In this document: one piece after another, positions 27,630 to 37,981 of the stretch
Position numbering within the stretch: the first letter of the stretch is position 1
Layout of the letters: every line of letters starts with the position of its first letter
DNA from: Francisella sp. LA112445
GTDB taxonomy: Bacteria; Pseudomonadota; Gammaproteobacteria; Francisellales; Francisellaceae
DNA: 64,000 nucleotides
NCBI RefSeq assembly: GCF_012224145.1
Contig: NZ_CP041030.1
Span: forward strand, 186,001 to 250,000
Reading direction: 5' to 3'
Translations under genes and position numbers: made by a program
Notes under the pieces: generated by a model
Told to the model about the DNA's origin: nothing
Seen by the model: the letters and a program-made list of their open reading frames with translations, nothing else
Databases searched by the model: none

Positions 27630-30401
27630 ATGACTCAAGAAATGAATAAAAACTATAATCCAAAAGAAATAGAACAATCTAACTACCAGAACTGGGAAGC
27701 TTCAGGTAAGTTTGCTTGCCCGACTGAGAATAACCATACTGACTCAAAAGATACTTATGCAATAATGCTACCACCACCTAATGTAACAGGGACATTACAT
27801 ATGGGGCATGGTTTTCAGATGACTTTGATGGATATCCTTACGCGTTATAATCGTATGAACGGTAAAGATACACTTTGGCAACCAGGTACGGATCATGCAG
27901 GCATTGCTACGCAAATGGTTGTTGAAAGACAGCTTAATGCTCAAGGTATCTCAAGACATGATTTAGGGCGTGAGAATTTTGTAAGTAAGGTTTGGGAATG
28001 GAAAGAGCTATCAGGTGGTACTATCACATCTCAAATGCGTAGAATTGGCGCATCTCCAGATTGGGATCGTGAGAGATTTACAATGGATGATGGTTTATCT
28101 GATGCAGTTAAAAAATGTTTTATTAAACTATACGAAGATGGTTTAGCATATCGTGGTGAGAGATTAGTGAACTGGGATCCTAAATTAAAGACAGCTGTTT
28201 CAGACTTAGAGGTTGCTCAGGTAGATAAGCAAGGTTCTTTATGGCATTTTGTATATCCTGTAGCTGATAGTGATGAGAAGATTATAATAGCAACGACTCG
28301 TCCTGAGACAATGCTTGGTGATATGGCTGTTGCAGTTCATCCAGAAGATGAAAGATACACTCATTTAGTAGGTAAAATGATAAATCTACCACTTACGGAT
28401 AGACAAATTCCAATTATCGCGGATGATTATGTTGAGAAAGATTTTGGTACTGGCTGTGTAAAGATCACTCCTGCTCATGACTTTAATGACTATGAAATGG
28501 GTAAAAGACATGATTTACCAATGATGAATATCTTAACTGATGATGCAGCATTAAATTCTAATGTTCCGTCAAAATATCAAGGTTTAGATAGATTTGAAGC
28601 ACGTAAGCAAATAGTTGCTGATATGGATGCACTAGGTCTTTTAGATAAGATAGAGCCACATGCTCTTAAAGTGCCTACCGGTGATAGAACTGGAGAAGTT
28701 TTAGAACCATATCTGACTAAGCAATGGTTTGTCAAAACTGATGTACTTGCAAAGCCAGCAATAGAAGCTGTAGAAAATGGTACTGTTAGATTTGTACCGG
28801 ATAACTGGAAAAATACATATTTTTCTTGGATGAGAGATATTCAAGATTGGTGTGTGTCACGTCAATTATGGTGGGGTCATAGAATTCCTGCGTGGTATGA
28901 TGAAGCAGGTAATGCTTATGTAGGTGAAAGTGAGGCAGATGTTAGAGCTAAATATAATTTAGCTGATGATATAGTTATTAAGCAGGATGAAGATGTATTT
29001 GATACATGGTTCTCATCTGCATTATGGCCATTTAGCACATTAGGTTGGCCTGAGAAAACTCCTGAGTTAGAGAAATATTATCCGACAAGCGTACTTGTAA
29101 CTGGTTTTGATATTATCTTCTTCTGGGTTGCTAGAATGATGATGTTTGGCATGTATTTTATGAATGATGTACCGTTTAGAGATATCTATATCACTGGACT
29201 TATTCGTGACAGTGAAGGTCAGAAAATGTCAAAATCTAAGGGGAATGTTTTAGATCCTGTAGATTTGATAGATGGTATTACGTTAGATGAGCTTTTGAAA
29301 AAAAGAACCACTGGTCTAATGCAGCCACAGATGAAAGCTAAGATCGAAAAAGCTACTAAAAAAGAATTCCCTGAAGGTATAAGTGCTTATGGTTCAGATG
29401 CTGTGAGATTTACTTATGCTGCATTGGCTTCTACATCTCGTGATATTAGTTTTGATACTGCTAGAGTAGAGGGATATCGTAATTTCTGTAACAAGCTTTG
29501 GAATGCTTCAAGATTTGTAATGATGAATTTGGATGATTATAAAGTTTGTGATAATTATGAGCTAGGTGTTGCAGATAAGTGGATTTGGAGTGTTTTAAAT
29601 AATGCTGTAGCGGATATCCATAGACAACTTGCTAACTATCGTTTTGATATGGTGGCAAATACTATTTATGATCTTGTTTGGAATAACTATTGTGACTGGT
29701 ATGTTGAATTTGCTAAGGTTGCTTTAAAAGATGAATCTTTATCTGAGAAGCAAAAAAATGGAGTTAAATACACATTAACTAAAGTTCTAGAGAATATCCT
29801 TGCTTTAGCACATCCATTAATTCCATTTATTACAGAGAGTATCTATCAGCAGTTAAAAGCTCATCTTGATAATGCTAAAGAAACAATTATGGATGTCAGC
29901 TACCCTGTAGCTACTGAAGATTTAGAAGCCCCAGAAGCTGAGAAAGCTATTACATGGTTACAAAGTGTTGTAACAACTCTACGTAATATGCGTAGTGAAG
30001 TAGGTATCAAGCCATCTTTAGAGATCTCTCTAATTGTTAAAGATGTCGCTGAAGAAGATAAACAATATCTTGCTCAAACAGAAGGCTTTATAAAAGCATT
30101 AGCTAGGATAAATAATATTGAGTTTAATGATAATCCTCCAACATCTTTATCGCAAATTGTTGAAGGACTAGAGTTGAACATTCCATTAGCAGGCTTGGTT
30201 GATATTGAGGCTGAAAAAGCAAGATTAGATAAAGAGTTAGATAAGTTAAAAGGCGAGGTTGCAAGGGTAGAGAAGAAACTTTCTAATGAAAGATTTGTCT
30301 CAAATGCTCCAGAAGCTGTAGTTGCTGCAGAGAAAGGCAAGCTTGCTAAGTATCAAGAGCTATATGCTAAAACGCTTGAGAAGAAAGAGGCTTTAGTATA
30401 A
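27630..30401 (+). CDS. valS: Valyl-tRNA synthetase
   Basis: A 923-residue class I synthetase charging tRNA-Val. PPPNVTGTLHMGHGF carries the HIGH-type motif and GQKMSKSKGNVLDP the KMSKS loop; between them lies the editing domain (ATTRPETMLGD). The C-terminal arm is the coiled coil expected of ValRS (EAEKARLDKELDKLKGEV). The ATG at 27630 (MTQEMNKNY) is preferred to an in-frame codon 72 bases upstream, whose extra residues do not resemble the family and which overlaps the promoter-like element. Confidence 0.97.
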   Translation: MTQEMNKNYNPKEIEQSNYQNWEASGKFACPTENNHTDSKDTYAIMLPPPNVTGTLHMGHGFQMTLMDILTRYNRMNGKDTLWQPGTDHAGIATQMVVERQLNAQGISRHDLGRENFVSKVWEWKELSGGTITSQMRRIGASPDWDRERFTMDDGLSDAVKKCFIKLYEDGLAYRGERLVNWDPKLKTAVSDLEVAQVDKQGSLWHFVYPVADSDEKIIIATTRPETMLGDMAVAVHPEDERYTHLVGKMINLPLTDRQIPIIADDYVEKDFGTGCVKITPAHDFNDYEMGKRHDLPMMNILTDDAALNSNVPSKYQGLDRFEARKQIVADMDALGLLDKIEPHALKVPTGDRTGEVLEPYLTKQWFVKTDVLAKPAIEAVENGTVRFVPDNWKNTYFSWMRDIQDWCVSRQLWWGHRIPAWYDEAGNAYVGESEADVRAKYNLADDIVIKQDEDVFDTWFSSALWPFSTLGWPEKTPELEKYYPTSVLVTGFDIIFFWVARMMMFGMYFMNDVPFRDIYITGLIRDSEGQKMSKSKGNVLDPVDLIDGITLDELLKKRTTGLMQPQMKAKIEKATKKEFPEGISAYGSDAVRFTYAALASTSRDISFDTARVEGYRNFCNKLWNASRFVMMNLDDYKVCDNYELGVADKWIWSVLNNAVADIHRQLANYRFDMVANTIYDLVWNNYCDWYVEFAKVALKDESLSEKQKNGVKYTLTKVLENILALAHPLIPFITESIYQQLKAHLDNAKETIMDVSYPVATEDLEAPEAEKAITWLQSVVTTLRNMRSEVGIKPSLEISLIVKDVAEEDKQYLAQTEGFIKALARINNIEFNDNPPTSLSQIVEGLELNIPLAGLVDIEAEKARLDKELDKLKGEVARVEKKLSNERFVSNAPEAVVAAEKGKLAKYQELYAKTLEKKEALV

Positions 30402-30448
30402 CTTTTAGCTTTAAATTTTTATCAGCAAAAAATCTATCAAATTTTATA

Positions 30449-30477
30449 TTGAAACAATTTGTTTTCTAGTTTAATCT
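30449..30477 (+). promoter_or_regulatory. Promoter-like element shared with gltX
   Basis: TTGAAA (30449-30454), 17 bases, TAATCT (30472-30477), with the internal words CAAT and TTCTAGTTTAATCT also found upstream of gltX at the same spacing. It is the likely promoter of the small membrane protein gene at 30529. Confidence 0.45.
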
Positions 30478-30528
30478 AAAAAAGTTCATCTACATGATAA
30501 TTTAAACTTTTAGGACATAGATTTAAGT

Positions 30529-30861
30529 ATGAAAAAGGCATATATATTACTTGATTACATTTTAAAAAACTTATTTATGGCGATATTCTGGTTTGTATCA
30601 GGCCTTATAATTGGTTATATAGCAGTATATTTGACATCATCTAAAGAAGTTCTCAATATCTTAAAAGCAAATGGATTTGTCTGGACATCAATTTATGGTG
30701 CAATAAAGGTTTCAGGAGTTTTATCTATTATATTTGCGATTATCTTTGCAGTATTTGATGAGAATCGAAAGTTTTTAATAATACCAATGATAGTTACTGT
30801 CGTTGTTTTATACTTTATTCAATATTTTTTAGGATGTTTTATTTTAAGTTGTTTAGCTTAG
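30529..30861 (+). CDS. Small three-helix membrane protein, unknown function
   Basis: I do not recognise this 110-residue protein. It has three hydrophobic segments (about 15-38, 45-70 and 78-105) and few charges, consistent with an inner-membrane protein. The reading frame is closed on both sides, is preceded by a promoter-like element and ends just before the convergent lactate dehydrogenase gene. Codon use looks like that of its neighbours, so it is probably real. Confidence 0.6.
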   Translation: MKKAYILLDYILKNLFMAIFWFVSGLIIGYIAVYLTSSKEVLNILKANGFVWTSIYGAIKVSGVLSIIFAIIFAVFDENRKFLIIPMIVTVVVLYFIQYFLGCFILSCLA

Positions 30862-30915
30862 TGCTATAGCTAACTTGATTATAATTTTGCAAAGATTCGC
30901 AAATCTAAAATATTT

Positions 30916-32070
30916 CTAGTTAGAATTTATTAAAATTGATTTATCAACATTATTAATATCTGTATGACCACAAAATGCCATAGTTTTATCCATTTCTTCA
31001 TAGAAGATCTCTAATACTCTATGGGCTCCTCTCTCACCATAAGCACCGACACCATAAACCATCGGTCTACCGATTAGTCCAGCCGTTGCACCTAGGGCTT
31101 TTGCCTTTAAAAGATCTTGCCCAGAGCGAATGCCACTATCAATAAGAACTTCAAGCTTGTTATCTACAGATGCAACGATTTCCTCTAGAACTAAGATGCT
31201 TGATGGAGCACCATCTAGTTGGCGACCACCATGATTTGATACAACAATTGCATCAGCTCCAGTATTTTGAGCCATAATAGCATCTTCAGGGCACATAATA
31301 CCTTTGATAATCATTGGACCATTCCATTGTTTTTGTACCCATTCAACATCTCGCCAGTTTAAGCTTAGATCAAACTGTTCATTTGTCCATTTGCCTAAAG
31401 ATGCAAAGCCACCTTTGTTTTCTATATGATTTAGGATATTACCAAAAGTTCTATTTTTGGTTTTTAAAATATTTAAGCACCATGGGATTTTTGTGCTTAA
31501 ATTAATTAGATTTTTGATAGTTGGTTCTGGTGGTACAGTTAAACCATTTTTTATATCAGCATAGCGATTCCCAAGCATTTGTAAGTCAGCTGTTAGTACT
31601 AAAGCATTACAACCAGCATGTTTTGCACTAGCTATTAGATTTGCCATAAACTTTCTATCTTTCATCATATACAGCTGAAACCAGAATGGTTTTGATGTTT
31701 TCTTTGCTACTTCTTCAATAGAACAAATAGACATCGTAGATAGGGTAAAGGGTATTCCAAACTTTTCAGCAGCTCTAGCGGCATGAATCTCACCATCAGC
31801 GTGTTGCATTCCAAGTAAACCTACAGGAGCAAATGCTAAAGGCATTTTATATTCTTGCCCTATGATCTTAGTATTTAACGAGCGATGTTGTATATCTGTA
31901 AGAACTTTTTGTTTAAAAAGATATTTATCAAAATCTTTTTGATTATATTCTAAGGTTTGTTGTTTCCATGAGCCAGACTCACAGTAGTCAACAAACATTT
32001 TAGGGACTTTACGATGATAGATTTCACGTAGCTCATCAAGTGATATGATTTTTTGTAGATTATTTTTCAT
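30916..32070 (-). CDS. lldD: FMN-dependent L-lactate dehydrogenase (alpha-hydroxy acid oxidase family)
   Basis: A 384-residue TIM-barrel flavoenzyme that oxidises L-lactate to pyruvate and feeds electrons to quinone. The family active-site signature SNHGGRQLDGAPSS is present (catalytic His and Arg), as are LIDSGIRSGQDLLKAKALGA and GRPMVYGVGAYGERG. Length is near E. coli LldD (396). It lies 33 bases downstream of the nitroreductase gene on the same strand, possibly co-transcribed. Another 2-hydroxy acid substrate cannot be excluded. Confidence 0.9.
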   Translation of the reverse strand: MKNNLQKIISLDELREIYHRKVPKMFVDYCESGSWKQQTLEYNQKDFDKYLFKQKVLTDIQHRSLNTKIIGQEYKMPLAFAPVGLLGMQHADGEIHAARAAEKFGIPFTLSTMSICSIEEVAKKTSKPFWFQLYMMKDRKFMANLIASAKHAGCNALVLTADLQMLGNRYADIKNGLTVPPEPTIKNLINLSTKIPWCLNILKTKNRTFGNILNHIENKGGFASLGKWTNEQFDLSLNWRDVEWVQKQWNGPMIIKGIMCPEDAIMAQNTGADAIVVSNHGGRQLDGAPSSILVLEEIVASVDNKLEVLIDSGIRSGQDLLKAKALGATAGLIGRPMVYGVGAYGERGAHRVLEIFYEEMDKTMAFCGHTDINNVDKSILINSN

Positions 32071-32103
32071 AGGAACTTCTCTAATATAACTAAAGTTTTT
32101 TAA

Positions 32104-32757
32104 CTAAATCTCGGTAAATATTTTTTCTTCAGGAAGTCTTGATTTAGGTAGTTTAGCATTATAATCATCTTCTGAGTTATAACCAACTGTAACAATAACA
32201 GAAGTTTTAAGGCCTTTTTCTTCCAAATTAAACTCTTTATCAATAATATCTGTTTCAATACCTTCCATAGGTGTAGCATGCAAGCCTAAACCAGCTAGGC
32301 CTAGTAGTAGATTGCCTAGGCTTATATAAACTTGTTTTTCAGCCCAGTTTTGTAATTCTTGAGGTCTATCTTGGTATGCTAGAGCAAACTTTTTACGTAC
32401 ATCTCTTTGTATGTTTTCGAATTCAGCAGTAGGGAAGCGACCATCTTTTCTTTCTTGATCTAAAAGCTCTTCTAGATAGTTATTATCAATGTTTGTTTTA
32501 AAACAAAGTACTATAGTCAAAGCGGAGTTTTTTATATTTGCTACGTTTTTAGGATGGATATTTTCAGCGGCCTTTGCAAGCTTTGATTTTGCTTGCTCAG
32601 AAGTAGCCAAGATAAAGTGCCATGGCTGAGAGTTTACACTTGATGGCGTAAATCTAAGTATATCCTTTATCTGTTGGATTTGTTCTTTAGTAAGCTTTTT
32701 TGTTGAGTCATAAGCTTTTGTTGTGTATCGAGTTTTAGCGTAGTTGACTATATTCAT
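32104..32757 (-). CDS. NAD(P)H-dependent nitroreductase (NfsB-like)
   Basis: A 217-residue flavoprotein of the nitroreductase family, close in length to E. coli NfsB (217). RYTTKAYDSTKKLT and FTPSSVNSQPWHFILAT are the FMN-binding N-terminal motifs, and GLGLHATPMEGIETDIIDKEF fits the family centre. It reduces nitro-aromatics or quinones with NAD(P)H; the physiological substrate is unknown. Confidence 0.9.
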   Translation of the reverse strand: MNIVNYAKTRYTTKAYDSTKKLTKEQIQQIKDILRFTPSSVNSQPWHFILATSEQAKSKLAKAAENIHPKNVANIKNSALTIVLCFKTNIDNNYLEELLDQERKDGRFPTAEFENIQRDVRKKFALAYQDRPQELQNWAEKQVYISLGNLLLGLAGLGLHATPMEGIETDIIDKEFNLEEKGLKTSVIVTVGYNSEDDYNAKLPKSRLPEEKIFTEI

Positions 32758-32923
32758 AATAAAGATTAATTAAATTTTAATGGATATATTTTATAGGAAA
32801 TTTTGTGGTAATACTTTTGAAAATTAAATTTTATATAATTTTGGATTTTGCTGTAGCTTAAATAATCTTTATTAAAATTATTTCTGATAAAATTATTGTC
32901 TTTCCAATTTTCTAATAATAAAA

Positions 32924-34108
32924 ATGTCTATAATTAATATTGATAAATTAAAAATAAGAATGGTAATACTTTTATCATTCTTTATATTAATGGGGATGAG
33001 CATTGATTTGTTCGCACCTTCATTACCAGGAATTAGCTCTTCATTAAATATCTCATCAGCAACTGCAAAGATGGTTATTTCAGTATATTTAGTAGGCTAT
33101 GCATTGGGGAACTTTATAATTGGTATTATAACTGATGCTTTAGGCCGTAGAACATTACTAAGGTCTTCATGTTTATTGTTTGTTATAGTAAGTATTCTAC
33201 CGCCATTGATCCCTAATGAATATGTATTACTGACAGTTAGATGTTGTCAAGGATTACTTATGGGATCTATGGGTGTACTTAGTAGAAGTATTTTCTCAGA
33301 TATACTTCCTCCTGAGAAGCTTTTAAAGCTTGGGCCAACTCTTGGCTTACTTTGGGGCTTAGGACCAATTGTTGGACCTATTATTGGAGGTTTTTTACAA
33401 GAGTATTTTGGTTGGAAAGCAGGATTTTACTTCTTTACTATAGTTACTTTTATAATAACGGTATTGGTTTTTGTATATATACCAGAGACTATTGCAAAAA
33501 AGACACAGTTAAAAATATCACAGGTATCTAAAAATATTACAGAAGTAGTTACAGATGCAAAATTTATGACTTTATGTATAGTTATGGGTATGGCTTATTC
33601 TATGATTATTAGTTTTAACACTTTAGGTCCATTTTTAATCCAAGATGTGATGGGGTATTCACCTTCTTTCTTTGGTAAATTAGCGATCTTCTTAGGGTGT
33701 TCATTTCTGCCAGCTCCAATAATTGCACGCAAAATATTGGATCATTATTCTGTTAGTAAGATCTATTTTATGGTTACGCATTTTTTCATTTTATTGATGT
33801 TAATATTTTTTGTAGCTAGTTATTTTATACATGATAGTCTTAGCTTACTTGTTATAGCTACTATGGCTGCATATTTTGTTTGTGGAGCAATATTTCCTTT
33901 ATCTATAGGAAAGGGTATTTCAATGTTTACTCATGTTTCAGGAACTGCGGCAGCGATTATGTATCTTATAAATATGACTATAACGAGTTTAGTATCTTTT
34001 ATTCAAGGTGGGCTTCATGCACACACAGTCGCTAATATTATAGCTATATATCTAGTACTGATGGTAATAATACTTGGCTTATATTGGTATAAGCTTAAGG
34101 ATCTGTAA
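32924..34108 (+). CDS. Bcr/CflA-family drug efflux MFS transporter
   Basis: A 394-residue twelve-helix transporter. DLFAPSLPGISSSLNISSATAKMVISVYLVGYALG and the motif-A loop GIITDALGRRTLLR mark the Bcr/CflA (DHA1) group; the LGLLWGLGPIVGPIIGGFLQ segment is the motif-C antiporter signature. It probably exports drugs or small metabolites using protons. It starts 166 bases from the divergent nitroreductase gene. Confidence 0.88.
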   Translation: MSIINIDKLKIRMVILLSFFILMGMSIDLFAPSLPGISSSLNISSATAKMVISVYLVGYALGNFIIGIITDALGRRTLLRSSCLLFVIVSILPPLIPNEYVLLTVRCCQGLLMGSMGVLSRSIFSDILPPEKLLKLGPTLGLLWGLGPIVGPIIGGFLQEYFGWKAGFYFFTIVTFIITVLVFVYIPETIAKKTQLKISQVSKNITEVVTDAKFMTLCIVMGMAYSMIISFNTLGPFLIQDVMGYSPSFFGKLAIFLGCSFLPAPIIARKILDHYSVSKIYFMVTHFFILLMLIFFVASYFIHDSLSLLVIATMAAYFVCGAIFPLSIGKGISMFTHVSGTAAAIMYLINMTITSLVSFIQGGLHAHTVANIIAIYLVLMVIILGLYWYKLKDL

Positions 34109-34123
34109 TACTTTCCTCTAGAA

Positions 34124-34137
34124 ATATTTCTACTTTT
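34124..34137. other. Perfect palindrome after the Bcr-like gene
   Basis: TAGAAATATTTCTA, followed by ACTTTTTTG, lies 15 bases after the transporter stop. A fully loopless palindrome makes a poor hairpin, so it is only a weak terminator candidate despite the T-run. Confidence 0.25.
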
Positions 34138-34184
34138 TTGTAATCATAGTTTTTTGTTAGATAGAAAATAATACAGTGATAACT

Positions 34185-34559
34185 ATGATAAAAACTTCTG
34201 CCTTACTTTGTGTCAAGGATGGCAAAATGCTTCTTGTAAGGGTTCGTGATAATACTATTTGGTATTTTCCAGGTGGTAAGATAGATGAAGGTGAAACTCA
34301 TCTACAAACAATTATTCGTGAGCTTGATGAGGAACTAAACGTACAAATACAGTCATCAGAACTAAAGTATCTCGGTGAAGTCATAACAGATAATCATGAT
34401 AGGACAGATATTGTGTCAGTACAGTGCTATGCTGGAGATATCATCCAACCAATACAGCCATGTGCAGAGATTTCTGAAATAAGGTGGTTTGATCTAGATG
34501 ATACAGAGTTTATGGCTCCAGCTGTGATAGAAAGTATAAATAGATGGTATAAACCATAG
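34185..34559 (+). CDS. Nudix hydrolase
   Basis: A 124-residue MutT-like pyrophosphohydrolase. The Nudix box reads GKIDEGETHLQTIIRELDEELNV, matching G-x5-E-x7-RE-U-x-EE-x-G-U except that Asn replaces the last Gly (box split at about residues 33-55). It probably cleaves a nucleoside diphosphate derivative; the substrate is not predictable. The ATG at 34185 is chosen over a GTG nine bases earlier; neither has a clear ribosome site. Confidence 0.85.
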   Translation: MIKTSALLCVKDGKMLLVRVRDNTIWYFPGGKIDEGETHLQTIIRELDEELNVQIQSSELKYLGEVITDNHDRTDIVSVQCYAGDIIQPIQPCAEISEIRWFDLDDTEFMAPAVIESINRWYKP

Positions 34560-34566
34560 TAGTAGT

Positions 34567-37101
34567 CTATATAGAATTTTGATTAGCGTTTATGTTTGCA
34601 GCTAGAGATTTTTTTATTATAGTCTTTAGAAGATCTTTATGCTTATGATTAGGGTTATTTCTAACTGTATAGAGAGCATATTGCTGCAATATAACTAGAG
34701 GTAGAGTAATATCATCTCTCATTTTTATAGATCTTTCTTTTACAGGATTTGAATGTAAGAAATTTTCATTTTTCTCAGTTACTACTAGTAGGTATTCTTT
34801 TGCTAGAGCGTGCTCATTACGTATTAGTTGCCAAAAATTACTATATTTAATATCGCTACCTATATGTTTAGTCATATTGAAATCAGTCTGGGCAATACTT
34901 TGCAAAGCATTATCAAATATTCCTTTGATTATAAGTGAACGGTTATATATTTTTTGGATTAGAGCTAGATTTTTTTGGTTTTTTTCAACCATTGTGTTTA
35001 TTGCTGTTCCAAGACCATAAAATGCTAAGATACTTTGTCTCATTTGTGTCCATGCAGCACCATAAGGGATAGCACGTAAATCGTCTAGTTTGATTTTATC
35101 TCCGGAGTTTCTTTTTGATGGTCGCGAGCCTACATTCATTTCGCTGATGTATTTTAAAGGGGTTACCTCTGTGAGGTAGTCTATAAACTGAGGATGGTTT
35201 TTAAGCCCTAGATAAGTTTCAAAAGAGAGCTTGCCTAGTTCATTTATAAGGGTAAGCTCTGTAGCATTGAGTTTATGAGCATTATGTAAGTTTAATTTAC
35301 CATATAAGCCAGATGTAAGAATCTGTTCTAGATTATATTGAGCACTATCAGTGTTACCAAATTTAGACGAGATGCTTTGTCCTTGAATGGTTACTTGGAC
35401 ATCATGATTTGAAACCACATTTGATAGGCCTCTATAGAATAAAAACATATCACCACCTCCACGTGAAGGAGGGCCACCACGACCATCAAAGAAGATAGGT
35501 TTAATACCTTTAGAGCCAAGATATTTACTCAAAGCTCGTTTAGCCTCAAGGATTGACCAGTTAGCCATAAAGTAACCACCATCTTTTGTACCATCAGAGA
35601 ATCCAAGCATAATTGTTTGGGTGTTTTGCCACGTTTGTAAGTTATCGGTGTAGAGTTTGATATTTAGTAAGTCATCCATAATTTGAGTTGAGTTCTTCAG
35701 ATCTTCCATAGTCTCAAATAGGGGAACAACTTCTATTTTTATTTTGGCCTGATCTTTTGAGTTTTTATTAAAAAGTTCAAATATTGTTAAAACTTCTAAG
35801 ATACTTACGGTAGAGTCAGCATTGCTAATGATATATCTTTCTATTGACTCATAACCATTTTGTTGCTGAATATACTGAATGGTATTAATGGTTTCTATTA
35901 GTTCCTTAGCCAGCTCACTGCTAATTTCTAGTTCTACGAGGCTTTTTTGTTTAGCAAGTTTAACTAGAAGTTTGATTTTCTCTGAATTTTCTAAGGTCTG
36001 ATAATCTAGATTATAGTTTTCTCTAAAAATCTCAGTGAAGAATTGCTTATGTATTTTAGCATTTTGACGAATATCTAGTTTTGCAAAATGAAAACCAAAG
36101 ATTTTTACCGTTAAGATTAGGTTATCAAGCTTGTCAACAAATAGAGAATCATACTGTGTATCAACAATACTTTTTACTTTAATAAGCTCATTTAGAAATA
36201 CTTGTGCAGAAGAGTATTTATTTGCTTTTAGTTTTTTACGAATTTTTGTAAGCTCATCATGTACATTTTCAAAAGTTAGTTTTTTAATGAGCTTTTTTAG
36301 GTCTTTGTTATAGCAATCAAAAATACTTACTCGCAAGTGTTTTGATACTCTCTTAGTCACTTGTGCTGTAACAAATGGGTTACCATCTCTATCTCCACCA
36401 GGCCAAAAGCCAATTTCAATATTAGTATTATCATTAGTTAGTTTGTGCTGAATTTTAGGAATAGTATTATAGAAGATGTTATTTAGATACCAAATGATCG
36501 ATTTAGCTTCGTCTTCAGGTGTAGGTTTAGTTTTATTGCTAAATCTAGTTTTACCCATTTGTAAGAAAATATCCTGAATTTTATTTATATCATTATCTAA
36601 AATGGCTTTTTTAAGATCGTGAATGATAGGTAGTACTAGTTTGGCATAAAACTGAGTAGGATGTGCTGTAAGAACAAGTCTAGTTTTATACTCTTTTAGG
36701 ACTCTAGTTAGAGTATTTTGTTTATTATTTCTTTTAACTCTTCTTGCTAGTCTAGTTATACTATATTCACCATTTAAATCATGTGTTTTAACATACGCAG
36801 CTTCTTCTAGAGCATCAACTAAGACTATTTGTCGCTCTATATACCGGATAAACTTTATAAAGGTTTCGAGCTTTTCTTCCTCTGACATTTCAGGGTACAG
36901 ATTTTCGATAATTGCTATAGGATCTTTACCGTTTTTTAGCTCGCTTTTACAAATATTAGAAAATGTTGCTAACTTAAAGTTTGCATTATGTTCTTTATCA
37001 AGGGGGGTGCTTAAGAAAAGACCATTGAGCATTTTGTATTTAAGCTCAACTTTTGATTTATAGTTTTCTAAGAGTTCGTTTTCAATAGAATAAAAGGACA
37101 T
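34567..37101 (-). CDS. ppc: Phosphoenolpyruvate carboxylase
   Basis: An 844-residue enzyme fixing bicarbonate onto phosphoenolpyruvate to give oxaloacetate for the TCA cycle. The catalytic His lies in LTAHPTQ, with GFWPGGDRDGNPFV, MLGFSDGTKDGGY and the loop FDGRGGPPSRGGGD. The 844-residue length is slightly below E. coli's 883, and the usual C-terminal allosteric region is recognisable. The ATG at 37101 has AGGAGG five bases upstream; a GTG two codons earlier lies inside that site and is rejected. Confidence 0.94.
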   Translation of the reverse strand: MSFYSIENELLENYKSKVELKYKMLNGLFLSTPLDKEHNANFKLATFSNICKSELKNGKDPIAIIENLYPEMSEEEKLETFIKFIRYIERQIVLVDALEEAAYVKTHDLNGEYSITRLARRVKRNNKQNTLTRVLKEYKTRLVLTAHPTQFYAKLVLPIIHDLKKAILDNDINKIQDIFLQMGKTRFSNKTKPTPEDEAKSIIWYLNNIFYNTIPKIQHKLTNDNTNIEIGFWPGGDRDGNPFVTAQVTKRVSKHLRVSIFDCYNKDLKKLIKKLTFENVHDELTKIRKKLKANKYSSAQVFLNELIKVKSIVDTQYDSLFVDKLDNLILTVKIFGFHFAKLDIRQNAKIHKQFFTEIFRENYNLDYQTLENSEKIKLLVKLAKQKSLVELEISSELAKELIETINTIQYIQQQNGYESIERYIISNADSTVSILEVLTIFELFNKNSKDQAKIKIEVVPLFETMEDLKNSTQIMDDLLNIKLYTDNLQTWQNTQTIMLGFSDGTKDGGYFMANWSILEAKRALSKYLGSKGIKPIFFDGRGGPPSRGGGDMFLFYRGLSNVVSNHDVQVTIQGQSISSKFGNTDSAQYNLEQILTSGLYGKLNLHNAHKLNATELTLINELGKLSFETYLGLKNHPQFIDYLTEVTPLKYISEMNVGSRPSKRNSGDKIKLDDLRAIPYGAAWTQMRQSILAFYGLGTAINTMVEKNQKNLALIQKIYNRSLIIKGIFDNALQSIAQTDFNMTKHIGSDIKYSNFWQLIRNEHALAKEYLLVVTEKNENFLHSNPVKERSIKMRDDITLPLVILQQYALYTVRNNPNHKHKDLLKTIIKKSLAANINANQNSI

Positions 37102-37207
37102 AAGCACCTCCTATAATTTAAATAGGCCTATAAAGGCTAATAGTCTATTTTAAACTATTTATGCTAGCCAGTGTATTTATTTTAGATTACGATAAAAGTT
37201 TTTAGGT

Positions 37208-37951
37208 TTATGCCCAAATAGCAACTATTGCCATAATTGCAAAACCAAGGATTACAAAGAAGTATTGCTTAGTATTACAGCAATCTTTAATAAGTACAGA
37301 TTTATCTAAGCCATGCAATGTGCCAAGATAAATGAATGTTCCGGCAGCTATTGATGTAAATACAGGCTCTATATATGGGTTAGAAACATAGTGGAGAGTC
37401 TCTTGTCCAAGTATTATTCCTAGAGGTGTCATTAGTATAAAAAAGATAAAGAGAAGAGCTCTCATAGAGAATTTAAGATTAGTTTTATTAATGCTTATTG
37501 ATAGTGCAAAGCTCGCTGCCCACTTGTGTGCCATGATAGCTATAAATATAACTAGAGCAATACTTGCTTGTTCTGATAGGCCTAGAGCAGCACCTTCAAA
37601 GAAACTATGGATAGATAGCATAATAGTTGCCATTATTGCCATAAAAGTTAGGTTACCTTTATTTGCTTTGGATAGTGCGCCACCTATATGCTCAATTAGT
37701 AGAAATAATAGTATTGTTATTCCAGCTATCAAAAATGGGAAAGGGTATGCTATATGCAAGTCAGCAAAGTCATTGGCTGAGTCACTAAGCATATGGATTA
37801 ATCCAGCTCCTAAGAAAACACCATTAGCCAAAGCATCACCAACAGGAAAATTAAATGTTGGGTTTGATGCTTTTTTAATAAAAGGAAATGAGCCAGAAAC
37901 TATTGTTACTAGCAAAATCACTAGAAGTATAGTTATTTCAAAATTAGTCAT
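37208..37951 (-). CDS. ZIP-family metal transporter, probably zinc uptake
   Basis: A 247-residue protein with eight helices. Metal-site residues of ZIP carriers are seen: GLIHMLSDSANDF in helix 2-3, HSFFEGAALGLS in helix 4 and MAHKWAASFALS in helix 5. It probably brings Zn2+ into the cytoplasm. It diverges from zur, and the 130-base gap carries a near-perfect Zur box over its -35 element, so zinc repression is strongly implied. Confidence 0.9.
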   Translation of the reverse strand: MTNFEITILLVILLVTIVSGSFPFIKKASNPTFNFPVGDALANGVFLGAGLIHMLSDSANDFADLHIAYPFPFLIAGITILLFLLIEHIGGALSKANKGNLTFMAIMATIMLSIHSFFEGAALGLSEQASIALVIFIAIMAHKWAASFALSISINKTNLKFSMRALLFIFFILMTPLGIILGQETLHYVSNPYIEPVFTSIAAGTFIYLGTLHGLDKSVLIKDCCNTKQYFFVILGFAIMAIVAIWA

Positions 37952-37981
37952 TTAAGATTGGTATTAATTATCTTTAGCTGA

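Noticed and set aside
34124-34137. Palindrome as a firm terminator for the Bcr-like gene
   Set aside because: The arms leave no loop, so a stable RNA hairpin is unlikely; kept only as a weak site.
37491-37955. 154-codon plus-strand frame opposite the ZIP gene
   Set aside because: The minus-strand frame has full ZIP motifs and eight helices; the plus frame shows no family features and overlaps the promoter region.
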